Shown: positions 1-6,631 of the stretch, in pieces
Layout of the letters: every line of letters begins with the position of its first letter
How positions within the stretch are numbered: the stretch's first letter is position 1
Origin: an uncultured Eubacterium sp.
GTDB taxonomy: Bacteria > Bacillota > Clostridia > Lachnospirales > Lachnospiraceae
Direction of reading: 5' to 3'
Assembly (NCBI GenBank): GCA_910579145.1
Contig: CAJTTQ010000090.1
Location: forward strand, 1 to 9,854
Length of the DNA: 9,854 bases
Position numbers and translations under genes: made by a program
The notes under the pieces: generated by a model
Told to the model about the DNA's origin: nothing
What the model saw: only the letters and a program-made list of their open reading frames with translations
Database searches by the model: none

Positions 1-1
1 G

Positions 2-115
2 CATCGTCGAATGAAGCCAACGCGGCAGATGGAAATTCAGGCAAGCCATTTGGCGAAATATGAACGGTACAATGCACTAGTTATTCGGAAATTCCGAACT
101 ACTGAAATAGCATAA
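2..115 (+). CDS. 3' end of an unrecognised protein (partial)
   Basis: One rightward frame is open from the window edge to a TAA at 113-115 and gives about 37 residues, ending with ...KFRTTEIA. The stretch is basic and helix-like (MEIQASHLAKYERYN). The other two rightward frames close earlier (TGA at 61-63 and at 12-14). Base composition is richer in G and C over the first 60 bases than in the AT-rich stretch after 115, which fits a gene end followed by an intergenic region. I do not recognise the family. The call rests only on frame openness and composition over a short length, so chance is possible. Confidence 0.3.
   Translation, partial: HRRMKPTRQMEIQASHLAKYERYNALVIRKFRTTEIA
84..98. promoter_or_regulatory. 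Perfect 7-bp palindrome, possible operator
   Basis: TTCGGAA, one A, then TTCCGAA form a perfect inverted repeat. No T-run follows on either strand, so it does not read as a terminator. It lies inside the last codons of the partial frame that ends at 115 and about 120 bases upstream of the exporter promoter. A binding site for a dimeric regulator is possible, but nothing in the window identifies one. Confidence 0.25.
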
Positions 116-217
116 AACTATTATAGCAAATAAATGTTTGCATATCAAGAAGATGTAGAACATGGGACAGAAAACAGAACATAAATTGCTTTCTCACACA
201 TGATTTCCATTTTAACA

Positions 218-246
218 TTTACATTTTTACAAATCCGTGATAAAAT
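218..246 (+). promoter_or_regulatory. Sigma-A promoter of the ABC exporter operon
   Basis: A -35 box TTTACA (218-223) is followed after exactly 17 bases by a -10 box TAAAAT (241-246), with a TGA extension directly before it (238-240). Each hexamer differs from consensus at one position. Transcription would start near 253, leaving a leader of about 108 bases before the ATG at 361. The leader holds a near-palindrome, GTTTGTACGAAAC (307-319), that could be a regulator site. The promoter is predicted by eye. Confidence 0.6.
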
Positions 247-360
247 AAGTGCTGACGTTTTTTTTACTGAATACATATGCTGAAAACATCCACAAAAAAT
301 AAAATCGTTTGTACGAAACTTGGCAAGATATGAAAATATTACTACCAGGAGGAAGCATTT

Positions 361-1149
361 ATGATCACGATGGAACACGTATGCAAATCGTATAAGATTG
401 CAAAAAGAAATGCGGGCTTTCGTGCCGCATGCAAAGCTTTTTTTCACCGGGAATATGAAGTCATCCACGCGCTTCATGATGTCAGCTTTACCATCCGGGA
501 TGGGGAGATGGTCGGCTACATCGGCCCGAACGGAGCAGGGAAAAGCTCCACGATCAAAATTCTAAGCGGAATATTAACACCAGACAGCGGAACCGTTCTC
601 GTGGACGGCATCACGCCGCACAGGAACAGGATCCGGCACGTACGGGAGATCGGAGTCGTGTTCGGACAGCGCTCGCAGCTTTGGTGGGATGTTCCGGTCA
701 TTGATTCCTTTGAACTCTTAAAAGATATTTATTCCATTCCGGACAATACATACCGGCAAAGTGTCGATGAATTGACCGAACTGCTGAATTTATCAGAATT
801 ACTGCGCTCTCCGACACGCCAGTTGTCGCTGGGACAGCGGATGCGCTGTGAGATCGCGGCCTCACTGTTACACCGCCCGCGCATCCTGTTTCTGGACGAA
901 CCGACCATCGGCCTTGATGCCGTTTCCAAGCTCGCTGTCCGGGATTTCATCTTGAAACAGAACGAGACACACGGGACAACGGTGATCCTCACCACCCATG
1001 ATATGCAGGATATCGAGGCGCTCACGAAGCGGATCATCCTCATCGGAAAAGGGAAGATCCTGATGGACGGCACACTCGATGATATGAAGGCAGGAAATCA
1101 GAATATGGATGAGACGGTAGCCGAACTGTACCGCCAATACGATATTTAG
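361..1149 (+). CDS. ABC-2 type exporter, ATP-binding subunit
   Basis: A 262-residue nucleotide-binding subunit that powers export by the two permeases encoded just downstream. The motifs are in order and intact: Walker A GPNGAGKS (55-62), Q-loop Q103 in FGQRSQLWW, signature LSLGQ (155-159), Walker B ILFLDE (175-180), D-loop GLDA (184-187) and switch histidine H213. The basic segment of about 20 residues ahead of the core (11-31), the FGQ.SQLWWD motif and the pairing with two different permeases of about 265 residues resemble the COG4586 group of uncharacterised ABC-2 exporters. Some genomes label this group as viologen or drug exporters. The ATG at 361 lies six bases after AGGAGGAA (347-354), better placed than the second in-frame ATG at 370. 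The next gene starts 20 bases after the stop. Substrate cannot be inferred. Confidence 0.95.
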   Translation: MITMEHVCKSYKIAKRNAGFRAACKAFFHREYEVIHALHDVSFTIRDGEMVGYIGPNGAGKSSTIKILSGILTPDSGTVLVDGITPHRNRIRHVREIGVVFGQRSQLWWDVPVIDSFELLKDIYSIPDNTYRQSVDELTELLNLSELLRSPTRQLSLGQRMRCEIAASLLHRPRILFLDEPTIGLDAVSKLAVRDFILKQNETHGTTVILTTHDMQDIEALTKRIILIGKGKILMDGTLDDMKAGNQNMDETVAELYRQYDI

Positions 1150-1169
1150 CAGGAAAGGGGACGATTTCG

Positions 1170-1973
1170 ATGAAAAAATACATATCCTTTTTCCGGCTGC
1201 GGTTTACGATGGGCCTGCAGTACCGGGCTGCCGCGCTGGCAGGCGTCGCCACCCAGTTTGTGTGGGGGTTCATGTATATCATGATGTACCACGCCTTTTA
1301 TGAAGGCGATGCCGCTTCCTTTCCCATGAGTTTTTCCGCCACCGCCTCGTACATATGGTTACAGCAGTCGTTTTTTTCCATGTTTGCTACGTGGATGATG
1401 GAAAATGAAATTTTTGACGCCATCGTAAACGGAAATATTTCCTACGAACTTTGCCGGCCAGTCAACATTTATGATATGTGGTTTTCCAGAAGTGTGGCAA
1501 ACCGGTTGTCGCGTGCGGCGCTGCGGTGCTTTCCAATCCTCGCGTTTTCACTTTTCCTGCCGCAACCGTACGGTCTGAGCGCCCCTGCCGGTTTTACGAA
1601 TTTCTTTTTGTTTCTCCTGACGATGATGTTAGGACTGGGCGTGACAGTATCGTTTTGCACGCTTATTTATATCCTCGCCTTTTTCACGATTTCACCGCAG
1701 GGACTGCGTGTGCTGTTCCTTGCCGCTGTCGATTTGTTTGCGGGGGCCATTATCCCCCTCCCCTTTTTCCCAAAACAGCTTGAGGATCTTCTGGAGCTGC
1801 TTCCCTTTGCTTCGATGCAGAACGTACCGTTTCGCATTTACAGCGGGCATCTGTCCGGGGGCGCGATGCAAAAGGCCATCATTCTTCAGATATTCTGGCT
1901 CCTGATCGTCACATTGACCGGAAAATACCTGTACCGGCTGGCGGTAAAGAGAGTCACGCTGTTAGGAGGTTGA
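1170..1973 (+). CDS. ABC-2 family exporter permease, first subunit
   Basis: A 267-residue integral membrane protein with about six hydrophobic spans (roughly 20-42, 58-78, 115-133, 142-172, 178-203 and 235-255). The loop IVNGNISYELCRPVNIYD (85-102), with its G-x-I...L-x-RP pattern, is characteristic of the COG4587/ABC2_membrane_6-like permeases that sit beside this class of ATPase. The second permease carries the same motif, so the two are paralogues that should form the membrane heterodimer. A GGAAAGGGG ribosome binding site (1152-1160) precedes the ATG by nine bases. It lies 20 bases after the ATPase gene, and its stop is five bases before the next start, so the three are translated from one message. 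The transported substrate is unknown. Confidence 0.9.
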   Translation: MKKYISFFRLRFTMGLQYRAAALAGVATQFVWGFMYIMMYHAFYEGDAASFPMSFSATASYIWLQQSFFSMFATWMMENEIFDAIVNGNISYELCRPVNIYDMWFSRSVANRLSRAALRCFPILAFSLFLPQPYGLSAPAGFTNFFLFLLTMMLGLGVTVSFCTLIYILAFFTISPQGLRVLFLAAVDLFAGAIIPLPFFPKQLEDLLELLPFASMQNVPFRIYSGHLSGGAMQKAIILQIFWLLIVTLTGKYLYRLAVKRVTLLGG

Positions 1974-1978
1974 TCACG

Positions 1979-2776
1979 ATGAGGAAGATCAGGGGGGCCA
2001 TACGACTGTATGTGCATTACACATCCATCAATGTACGCTGCGCGATGCAGTATAAAACATCCTTTTTCCTGTCTGTCGCAGGACAGTTTTTAGCGACATT
2101 CCAGATGTTTCTGGCGATATTTTTCATGTTCCGGCGCTTCTCGAGCGTAAAGGGATTTACATACAGCGAAGTTTTATTATGCTTTTCCATTATGCTGTTT
2201 GAATTTTCCCTCGCGGAAATGTTCGCCCGCGGGTTTGATTCCTTTTCCGGCATCGTGAGAAACGGAGAGTTTGACCGGATACTCGTGCGCCCGCAAAACG
2301 CGGTGATCCAAGTGCTTGGAAGTAAGTTTGAGATGAGCAGGATCGGAAGGATCACGCAGGCTGTCATCACGTTTGTCTATGGGATCATGGCGAGTGAGAT
2401 TGAATGGAATTTCGCAAAAATAATTACCATTTTATTTATGCTCATTGGCGGAACGGTCGTTTTCACATCGCTGTTTCTCATTTACGCCGCCCTGTGCTTT
2501 TTTACACTGGACGGTCTGGAATTTATGAATGCGTTTACCGACGGGGCGCGTGAGTTCGGGGCTTATCCGCTCGGCATTTACGGCAGGAAGATGCTTCTTT
2601 TTACTACCTTTGTCATCCCGTATTCACTCATCCAGTATTACCCGCTGTTATATATATTAGAGCAGCGCACTTCCCTGTTTTATGTGGTACTGCCACTGCT
2701 CGCGTGCTGGTTTTTTGTACCGGCACTGATGCTTTGGAAGCTGGGGGTGAGACATTATAAATCAAGCGGGTCGTGA
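1979..2776 (+). CDS. ABC-2 family exporter permease, second subunit
   Basis: A 265-residue membrane protein with about six hydrophobic spans (about 26-52, 60-80, 125-138, 146-176, 205-228 and 233-253). The conserved loop RNGEFDRILVRPQN (94-107) is the G-x-(F/D)...L-x-RP signature of COG3694-type (ABC2_membrane_6) permeases. It matches the equivalent loop of the gene before it. The start is the ATG at 1979. An in-frame TTG at 1970 directly abuts the AGGAGG at 1964-1969 and cannot be used by the same site, while the ATG is nine bases away. The AGGAGG lies inside the last codons of the first permease, which suggests translational coupling. No terminator with a T-run follows the stop, so read-through to the next gene is possible. 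Confidence 0.9.
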   Translation: MRKIRGAIRLYVHYTSINVRCAMQYKTSFFLSVAGQFLATFQMFLAIFFMFRRFSSVKGFTYSEVLLCFSIMLFEFSLAEMFARGFDSFSGIVRNGEFDRILVRPQNAVIQVLGSKFEMSRIGRITQAVITFVYGIMASEIEWNFAKIITILFMLIGGTVVFTSLFLIYAALCFFTLDGLEFMNAFTDGAREFGAYPLGIYGRKMLLFTTFVIPYSLIQYYPLLYILEQRTSLFYVVLPLLACWFFVPALMLWKLGVRHYKSSGS

Positions 2777-2792
2777 TCTAGGTTGGCGAGCC

Positions 2793-2853
2793 ATGAACTC
2801 ATTCGACTATCTATGATCCGTTTCAGCTCGTGTACTATACCGTCGTAAAATAA
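2793..2853 (+). pseudogene. Possible frameshifted gene remnant
   Basis: Between the exporter and the kinase, one frame reads MNSFDY from an ATG at 2793. A frame shifted by one base reads YDPFQLVYYTVVK and stops at TAA 2851-2853. Joined by one base change the two would make a natural-looking protein end. Family unknown. It is short enough to be chance, and the rest of 2777-2916 holds only the ribosome binding site of the next gene. No convincing promoter was found there. Confidence 0.12.
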
Positions 2854-2916
2854 ATTTTCATCTGCGCTGCGGACGGAATACATATTTCTATTTTTAGATC
2901 AGAATGGAGGTAAAAA

Positions 2917-3432
2917 ATGATCATTTTAATTACAGGCGCATCACACACAGGAAAAACAGCTCTTTCACAGAAGTTACTGGAACAGTATCATTATCCATAT
3001 CTGTCGATCGACCACTTAAAAATGGGATTGATCCGCAGCGGAAATACTTCACTTACGCCTTTGAGTGACGAACATGACCTGACCGCATATTTATGGCCGA
3101 TCGTCCGTGAAATGGTAAAAACGGCAGTTGAGAACGAGCAGAATCTTATCGTCGAAGGATGTTATATCCCGTTTGACTGGGCGGACCATTTTGAAAAGGA
3201 ATACCTCGACCATATCCGGTATTACTGCCTGGTGATGAGCGAACGGTATATCCGGGCCCATTTTGATGATATAAAAAAGTATGCCGGCGTGATCGAAAAT
3301 CGGTTAGACGACGAGTACTGCACGATGGAACGTGTGTTAGAGGAAAATGCTCAAATGTTATCATTGTGCGAAAAACATCATTTGGAGCCGGTATTGATCA
3401 ATGATACCTACCGGATTGATATTCACTTATAA
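2917..3432 (+). CDS. P-loop kinase-like protein (adenylate kinase / 2-phosphoglycerate kinase-like)
   Basis: A 171-residue, probably cytoplasmic P-loop NTPase. Walker A is GASHTGKT (7-14) at the very N-terminus. A SIDHLKMGLIRSG segment (30-42) carries an acidic residue, D32, where small-molecule kinases of this fold bind substrate or metal. IVEGCYIP (78-85) resembles a Walker B strand, and an R/D-rich stretch (YIRAHFDD 111-118, ENRLDDEY 127-134) could be the lid. The length matches small nucleoside or metabolite kinases. Clostridial proteins of this type are often labelled adenylate kinase or 2-phosphoglycerate kinase, but I know of no proof and the substrate is open. GGAGG (2906-2910) lies six bases before the ATG. 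It follows the exporter by 140 bases in the same direction, and a functional link is not evident. Confidence 0.75.
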   Translation: MIILITGASHTGKTALSQKLLEQYHYPYLSIDHLKMGLIRSGNTSLTPLSDEHDLTAYLWPIVREMVKTAVENEQNLIVEGCYIPFDWADHFEKEYLDHIRYYCLVMSERYIRAHFDDIKKYAGVIENRLDDEYCTMERVLEENAQMLSLCEKHHLEPVLINDTYRIDIHL

Positions 3433-3458
3433 GTGTTCGTACAGCTTTTCTACTGCGG

Positions 3459-3514
3459 CCGGGAAAGAAAAGAAGGGGAGAGACAGTCCGTTCATCCCTC
3501 CCCGGTAGTTTTCT
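3459..3514. terminator. Bidirectional terminator region between convergent genes
   Basis: GGGGAG (3475-3480) pairs with CTCCCC (3498-3503) across a 17-base loop. An alternative outer pairing is CCGGG (3459-3463) with CCCGG (3501-3505). On the plus strand TTTTCTT follows shortly (3509-3515). On the minus strand the hairpin is followed by TTCTTTTCTTT. It sits between the stop of the kinase-like gene and the stop of the leftward oxidoreductase gene, where a shared terminator is expected. The stem is short, so strength is uncertain. Confidence 0.5.
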
Positions 3515-3541
3515 TACAAATTGTATGTTCATAGAGGTGTA

Positions 3542-4957
3542 TCAAGCGTGCGCAATATTGGTGTGTTCCGATATTTCCCTGCTGACTGTGCAAAGATCAT
3601 CCACTGACAGACCGTGGATATCGGCATTTCCCGTAATCTTCGCAAACGTCCTCAGTTCGTCGGCGCAGCAATTGAGATAATTCTCTACCCGCTTGGCGGC
3701 GGCATCGATATGTAATCTCGCGCGCAGCGCTTCATCCTGCGTCGCCACCCCTACCGGGCACATCCCGCTGCCGCAGATCCGGTACTGCTGACAGGCGGCT
3801 GCCACCATAGCGGCCGAAGCGATCGCCACCGCGTCTGCTCCCATCGCCAGCGCTTTGGCAAAATCAGACGAAACCCGGAGTCCTCCTGTGATGACAAGAT
3901 CAATATCAGATCCGACGGCATCCAGATATTTTCTCGCGCGGTAGAGCGCATAGATCGTCGGAACACTGGTGGAATCCCTGATGATGGCGGGAGATGCTCC
4001 CGTGGCTCCGCCCCGTCCGTCTATCGTTATGAAATCCGGCCCGGCGTAGACACAGAACTCGAGATCTTTCTCAATGCGCCCGGCAGCGATCTTGATACCG
4101 ATCGGTCTGCCCTCGCTGCGCGTACGAAGTTCGTTTACCAGATTTCTCAGATCATCCGCATTATTGATATCGGGAAATTTCGAGGGACTGATGACATCTT
4201 CCCCGAGCGGCTTGTTGCGGATCTTTGCAATTTCAGGCGTCACTTTACTGCCGGGTAAATGTCCGCCCATTCCCGGTTTCGTTCCCTGTCCGATCTTGAT
4301 CTCGATGGCGTCCGACGTTTTCAGGTTCTCGTCGGTCACGCTGTAGCGATTCGGCACGTATTCGAATATGTATTTATAGGCCGCTTCTTTTTCTTCTGGT
4401 AAAATACCGCCCTCCCCGCTGCACATCGCCGTACCGGCCGCCGCGCTTCCTCTCGCCAACGCGATTTTAGTTTCTTTGGAGAGCGCGCCGAACGACATGT
4501 GTGAAATATAGACCGGCATATCGAGTACCATCGGTTTTTTGGCGTGTTTTCCGATCACGGTTTTCAGGGATACCTCCGCATGTTCATCCAGAGGCATCGG
4601 ATTTAATTGCGCGCCGAGCACGAGAACATCGTCCCAGTTCGGCATGTCCATACGTGTACCCATCGCCTCGATCGCGGATTTTCCGGTAACCGCCATTTCG
4701 TGTATTTCTTTCATGTAACGGTAATCGCTGTCCGGCTTCCGGGTTTCCTGCGGGTATGCGAGTTCCAGACCTTCGGCGTTTATGGAAGCGGGTCTGCTCA
4801 CGGCTTCCGGGGCAACGGCTGCGTCCTTTGGCGCTTCCTCTGCCTCAAATTTCTCCGGCGGCTGTTTGCAGACAGGGCACTCCGTCAATTCGGAGAAGGG
4901 TTTTCCCTCTTTTTCCTCGTCATACACATAGCCGCAAATACTGCATTTGTAAACCAT
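3542..4957 (-). CDS. Rubredoxin-fused FMN-binding glutamate synthase family protein
   Basis: A 471-residue cytoplasmic oxidoreductase. Residues 1-40 form a rubredoxin domain with four iron ligands, C5-x2-C8 and C27-P-x-C30. An Ala/Pro/Glu-rich linker (about 40-58) leads to a glutamate synthase FMN/central-domain barrel. Landmarks are SHMSFGALS (152-160), GEGG (181-184), KIGQGTKPGMGG (221-232), DGRGGATGASP (313-323), GGLR (358-361) and the iron-sulfur motif C389-x5-C395-x4-C400-P. Full bacterial GltB has an N-terminal glutamine amidotransferase domain and a C-terminal beta-helix; both are absent. It therefore cannot release ammonia from glutamine by itself, and glutamate synthesis is not assured. 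The rubredoxin probably passes electrons to the iron-sulfur cluster and flavin. AGGAGG (rc of 4966-4971) precedes the ATG by eight bases. It is the second gene of an operon, 40 bases after the Nudix-DUF429 gene. Confidence 0.9.
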   Translation of the reverse strand: MVYKCSICGYVYDEEKEGKPFSELTECPVCKQPPEKFEAEEAPKDAAVAPEAVSRPASINAEGLELAYPQETRKPDSDYRYMKEIHEMAVTGKSAIEAMGTRMDMPNWDDVLVLGAQLNPMPLDEHAEVSLKTVIGKHAKKPMVLDMPVYISHMSFGALSKETKIALARGSAAAGTAMCSGEGGILPEEKEAAYKYIFEYVPNRYSVTDENLKTSDAIEIKIGQGTKPGMGGHLPGSKVTPEIAKIRNKPLGEDVISPSKFPDINNADDLRNLVNELRTRSEGRPIGIKIAAGRIEKDLEFCVYAGPDFITIDGRGGATGASPAIIRDSTSVPTIYALYRARKYLDAVGSDIDLVITGGLRVSSDFAKALAMGADAVAIASAAMVAAACQQYRICGSGMCPVGVATQDEALRARLHIDAAAKRVENYLNCCADELRTFAKITGNADIHGLSVDDLCTVSREISEHTNIAHA

Positions 4958-4997
4958 CGTGTATACCTCCTTAGATTTTTTGTATTTGGATCATTTA

Positions 4998-6167
4998 TTA
5001 TGCTTCTTTCGGTATAACCATCTGCATGAGCAGGCCGGTGTCATCCGTCATCGGCCTGGCAGGGATTGTTTCCGTTTTCCCTTGTGCAAGCATGTTAGCG
5101 ACGATAGCCAGACAAACCGAGTCGGTAATATCGTCTTTGCTGCAGTTCATCTGCCCCGCCTTCTCCGCAATTTGATTTTCTGTGATCTGCGGCAGATATT
5201 CGGCGATAACGGCGACTCTCTCCCGGATGCCCTCTTTCTCATGCTTGCTTGATGACAGCACTTGTCCATTCAGTCTGGCGAAACAAACTTCTGGATGACT
5301 TTCCAGTATTTTGTTTTTATATGATGGCATCGCCTGCAGAAATTCATCCACTTCCCGCATTTTGGGGATGATAGCATCTGCCTGACTTGAAATTTTTTTA
5401 TGTAATACTTCTACATTTGCCTGAAGGCGCTCTTCTTTGGTTTTCCCATAAACAGCCTTCCGACATGGGGCTGGAAAAACGGTGGATGGCGCTCCCCGCC
5501 TTCCTTTTAAGATCTCCCGCGCCATTGCATCCGGTCTGATCTGTTCATCATTTCCCTGCAGTCCAATGACCATATCGACCAGACATGCGTCAAAGGGCTG
5601 TTTTTTGAACTGCTTCTCCGCGATCTCTGCGAAGGAAGCAAACTTATACAAGCGTAACTCCCCCCTGTAGATCACTGCCGCGACCCATCCTCCTTTACAT
5701 CCGTCAATCCCGACCGAACAAAACCTTCTGTCGATTTCGGCTGTCCGGCCTGCTATTTTCTGTTCAAGCGGAAATTTTAATGCCACCTTGATGATATGCG
5801 CAATATTCTGGTCTCCAGCAAATCGGTCTGAGTCTGTAAAATCCTCTGTAAGCGGCAGCCATTCGAGGGGATTTACTTCTTCCCGAAGCTGCACATCGTC
5901 GCTTTGCAATTGTCCTACATATATTTCTAACACATAATCCTGTTCATAATAGGTGAGATCCATCAAGCGGTACAGGCAGATTTTATCTTTTCCAATCCCC
6001 GTCTCTTCTAGCAGTTCCCTGTATGCCGCATCAAAAGAACGTTCGTCTGGCTCTACTTTTCCACCCACAAAATTGTATAAACCTTTGAAGGGTTCCTTGG
6101 CACGCTTGCAGAACAGCACCTGATCTTTTTGTTTATTAAATACGACGGAACAATTCAAATGCCGCAA
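4998..6167 (-). CDS. Nudix hydrolase - DUF429 fusion protein
   Basis: A 389-residue two-domain protein. Residues 1-130 are a Nudix hydrolase with a perfect Nudix box, G36-x5-E42-x7-R50-E51-L-x-E54-E55-x-G57-I58. Such domains cleave nucleoside diphosphates linked to another group. Residues about 149-360 match DUF429, a predicted RNase H-fold nuclease: GIDGCKGGW (153-161), LVDMVIGL (196-203), RPDAMAREIL (211-220), STVFPAP (228-234), HPEVCF (291-296) and DDITDSVCLA (345-354). The acidic residues D155, D198 and D349 are plausible metal ligands. The start is an unusual TTG (6165-6167): AGGAGG lies nine bases upstream and an in-frame TGA immediately precedes the TTG. It is the first gene of the leftward operon, before the rubredoxin/glutamate-synthase-like gene. 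The Nudix and DUF429 assignments are firm; the joint substrate is unknown. Confidence 0.88.
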   Translation of the reverse strand: MRHLNCSVVFNKQKDQVLFCKRAKEPFKGLYNFVGGKVEPDERSFDAAYRELLEETGIGKDKICLYRLMDLTYYEQDYVLEIYVGQLQSDDVQLREEVNPLEWLPLTEDFTDSDRFAGDQNIAHIIKVALKFPLEQKIAGRTAEIDRRFCSVGIDGCKGGWVAAVIYRGELRLYKFASFAEIAEKQFKKQPFDACLVDMVIGLQGNDEQIRPDAMAREILKGRRGAPSTVFPAPCRKAVYGKTKEERLQANVEVLHKKISSQADAIIPKMREVDEFLQAMPSYKNKILESHPEVCFARLNGQVLSSSKHEKEGIRERVAVIAEYLPQITENQIAEKAGQMNCSKDDITDSVCLAIVANMLAQGKTETIPARPMTDDTGLLMQMVIPKEA

Positions 6168-6302
6168 TCACGTGGTCCTCCTTTTCTCTCTCATTGATCT
6201 GTACACTGCTTCTTTTCTTCCATTTATTATTTCAGAATTCCATTTTGCTATAAGCAATTTTTTGTTTGGTTGGTTAATTCCAAATTCTCGAAGACAATAT
6301 TT

Positions 6303-6330
6303 ATTATATCAAATTGATACGAAAAATCAA
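6303..6330 (-). promoter_or_regulatory. Leftward sigma-A promoter of the Nudix-DUF429 operon
   Basis: On the minus strand, -35 TTGATT (rc of 6325-6330), a 16-base spacer and a consensus -10 TATAAT (rc of 6303-6308), with a TGA extended -10 just before it. Transcription would begin near 6295, giving a leader of about 130 bases. The spacer is occupied by palindromic sequence, described separately, so the promoter is probably repressed or otherwise controlled. Confidence 0.65.
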
Positions 6331-6344
6331 CTCTTTCCTTGATA
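6307..6344. promoter_or_regulatory. Cluster of TATCAA/TTGATA operator-like half-sites
   Basis: TATCAA (6307-6312), one A, TTGATA (6314-6319) is a perfect 6-bp palindrome lying over the edge of the -10 box and in the spacer of the leftward promoter. A second inverted pair, ATCAA (6326-6330) and TTGAT (6339-6343), covers the -35 box. Four alternating half-sites in 38 bases suggest binding by a dimeric regulator that would block RNA polymerase. The regulator is not in the window. AT-rich promoters can produce such matches by chance. Confidence 0.4.
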
Positions 6345-6506
6345 ATACGCGGCAAATTTACGAATACTTTAGATTCCGTTACCTCTACAGTTCATGATCT
6401 CCATTGTTGCCCGGGAGCATGACAATCGCAGGCATCCCGGAATAGTGAATCAACACTCACGACCGCACTTAAAAAAACGCTGGAAACATGCGTGTTTCAA
6501 ACGTTT

Positions 6507-6583
6507 AAAGTGTTCTCTCATAATTCCAGATCTTTGAATCAGAATTTTCAGAAACTTCAATTTTCCTGCCGTGTGAACACTTT
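6507..6583. repeat. 9-bp inverted repeat upstream of the oxidase-like gene
   Basis: AAAGTGTTC (6507-6515) and its exact reverse complement GAACACTTT (6575-6583) are separated by 59 bases. The second copy overlaps the -35 region of the rightward promoter. The spacing suits two operator copies bound by one regulator with looping, rather than an RNA hairpin. Confidence 0.35.
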
Positions 6584-6602
6584 TCCCAAACACACGTATA
6601 AT
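6574..6602 (+). promoter_or_regulatory. Rightward promoter with overlapping inverted repeat
   Basis: A consensus -10 TATAAT (6597-6602) is preceded at 17 bases by a weak -35 TGAACA (6574-6579). Transcription would start near 6609, about 22 bases before the ATG at 6632. The 6-bp inverted repeat CGTGTG (6570-6575) / CACACG (6591-6596) brackets the spacer. A weak -35 plus symmetric flanks suggests a regulated promoter. Confidence 0.5.
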
Positions 6603-6631
6603 AATTAAAACAGAACCGATGGGAGAACAAA

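Larger units (their letters stand above)
6168..6631. other. Divergent intergenic region, 464 bases, no supported gene
   Basis: This region separates the leftward Nudix operon from the rightward oxidase-like gene. It holds one promoter in each direction and several inverted repeats. Besides the operator-like sites listed separately these are: a small hairpin TTGCT-ATA-AGCAA (6245-6257) followed on the plus strand by six T; CCGGGA/TCCCGG (6411-6416 and 6435-6440, 18-base spacer, no T-run); and GAAACA-TGCG-TGTTTC (6483-6498) abutting the palindrome AAACGTTT (6499-6506). An open frame of 47 basic residues (6394-6537) lacks a ribosome binding site and was not called. Confidence 0.7.

Noticed and set aside
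145..477. 110-residue open frame on the minus strand upstream of the ABC ATPase gene
   Set aside because: It overlaps the first 117 bases of the ATPase gene on the other strand, crosses the exporter promoter and has low-complexity hydrophobic content with no recognisable motif.
6411..6440. CCGGGA/TCCCGG hairpin as a terminator
   Set aside because: No T-run on either strand and an 18-base loop; it lies between divergent promoters where no transcript should end.
6394..6537. 47-residue basic open frame between the divergent promoters
   Set aside because: No ribosome binding site before the ATG, an in-frame stop shortly upstream, no recognisable family, and it runs through several palindromes that explain the sequence better.
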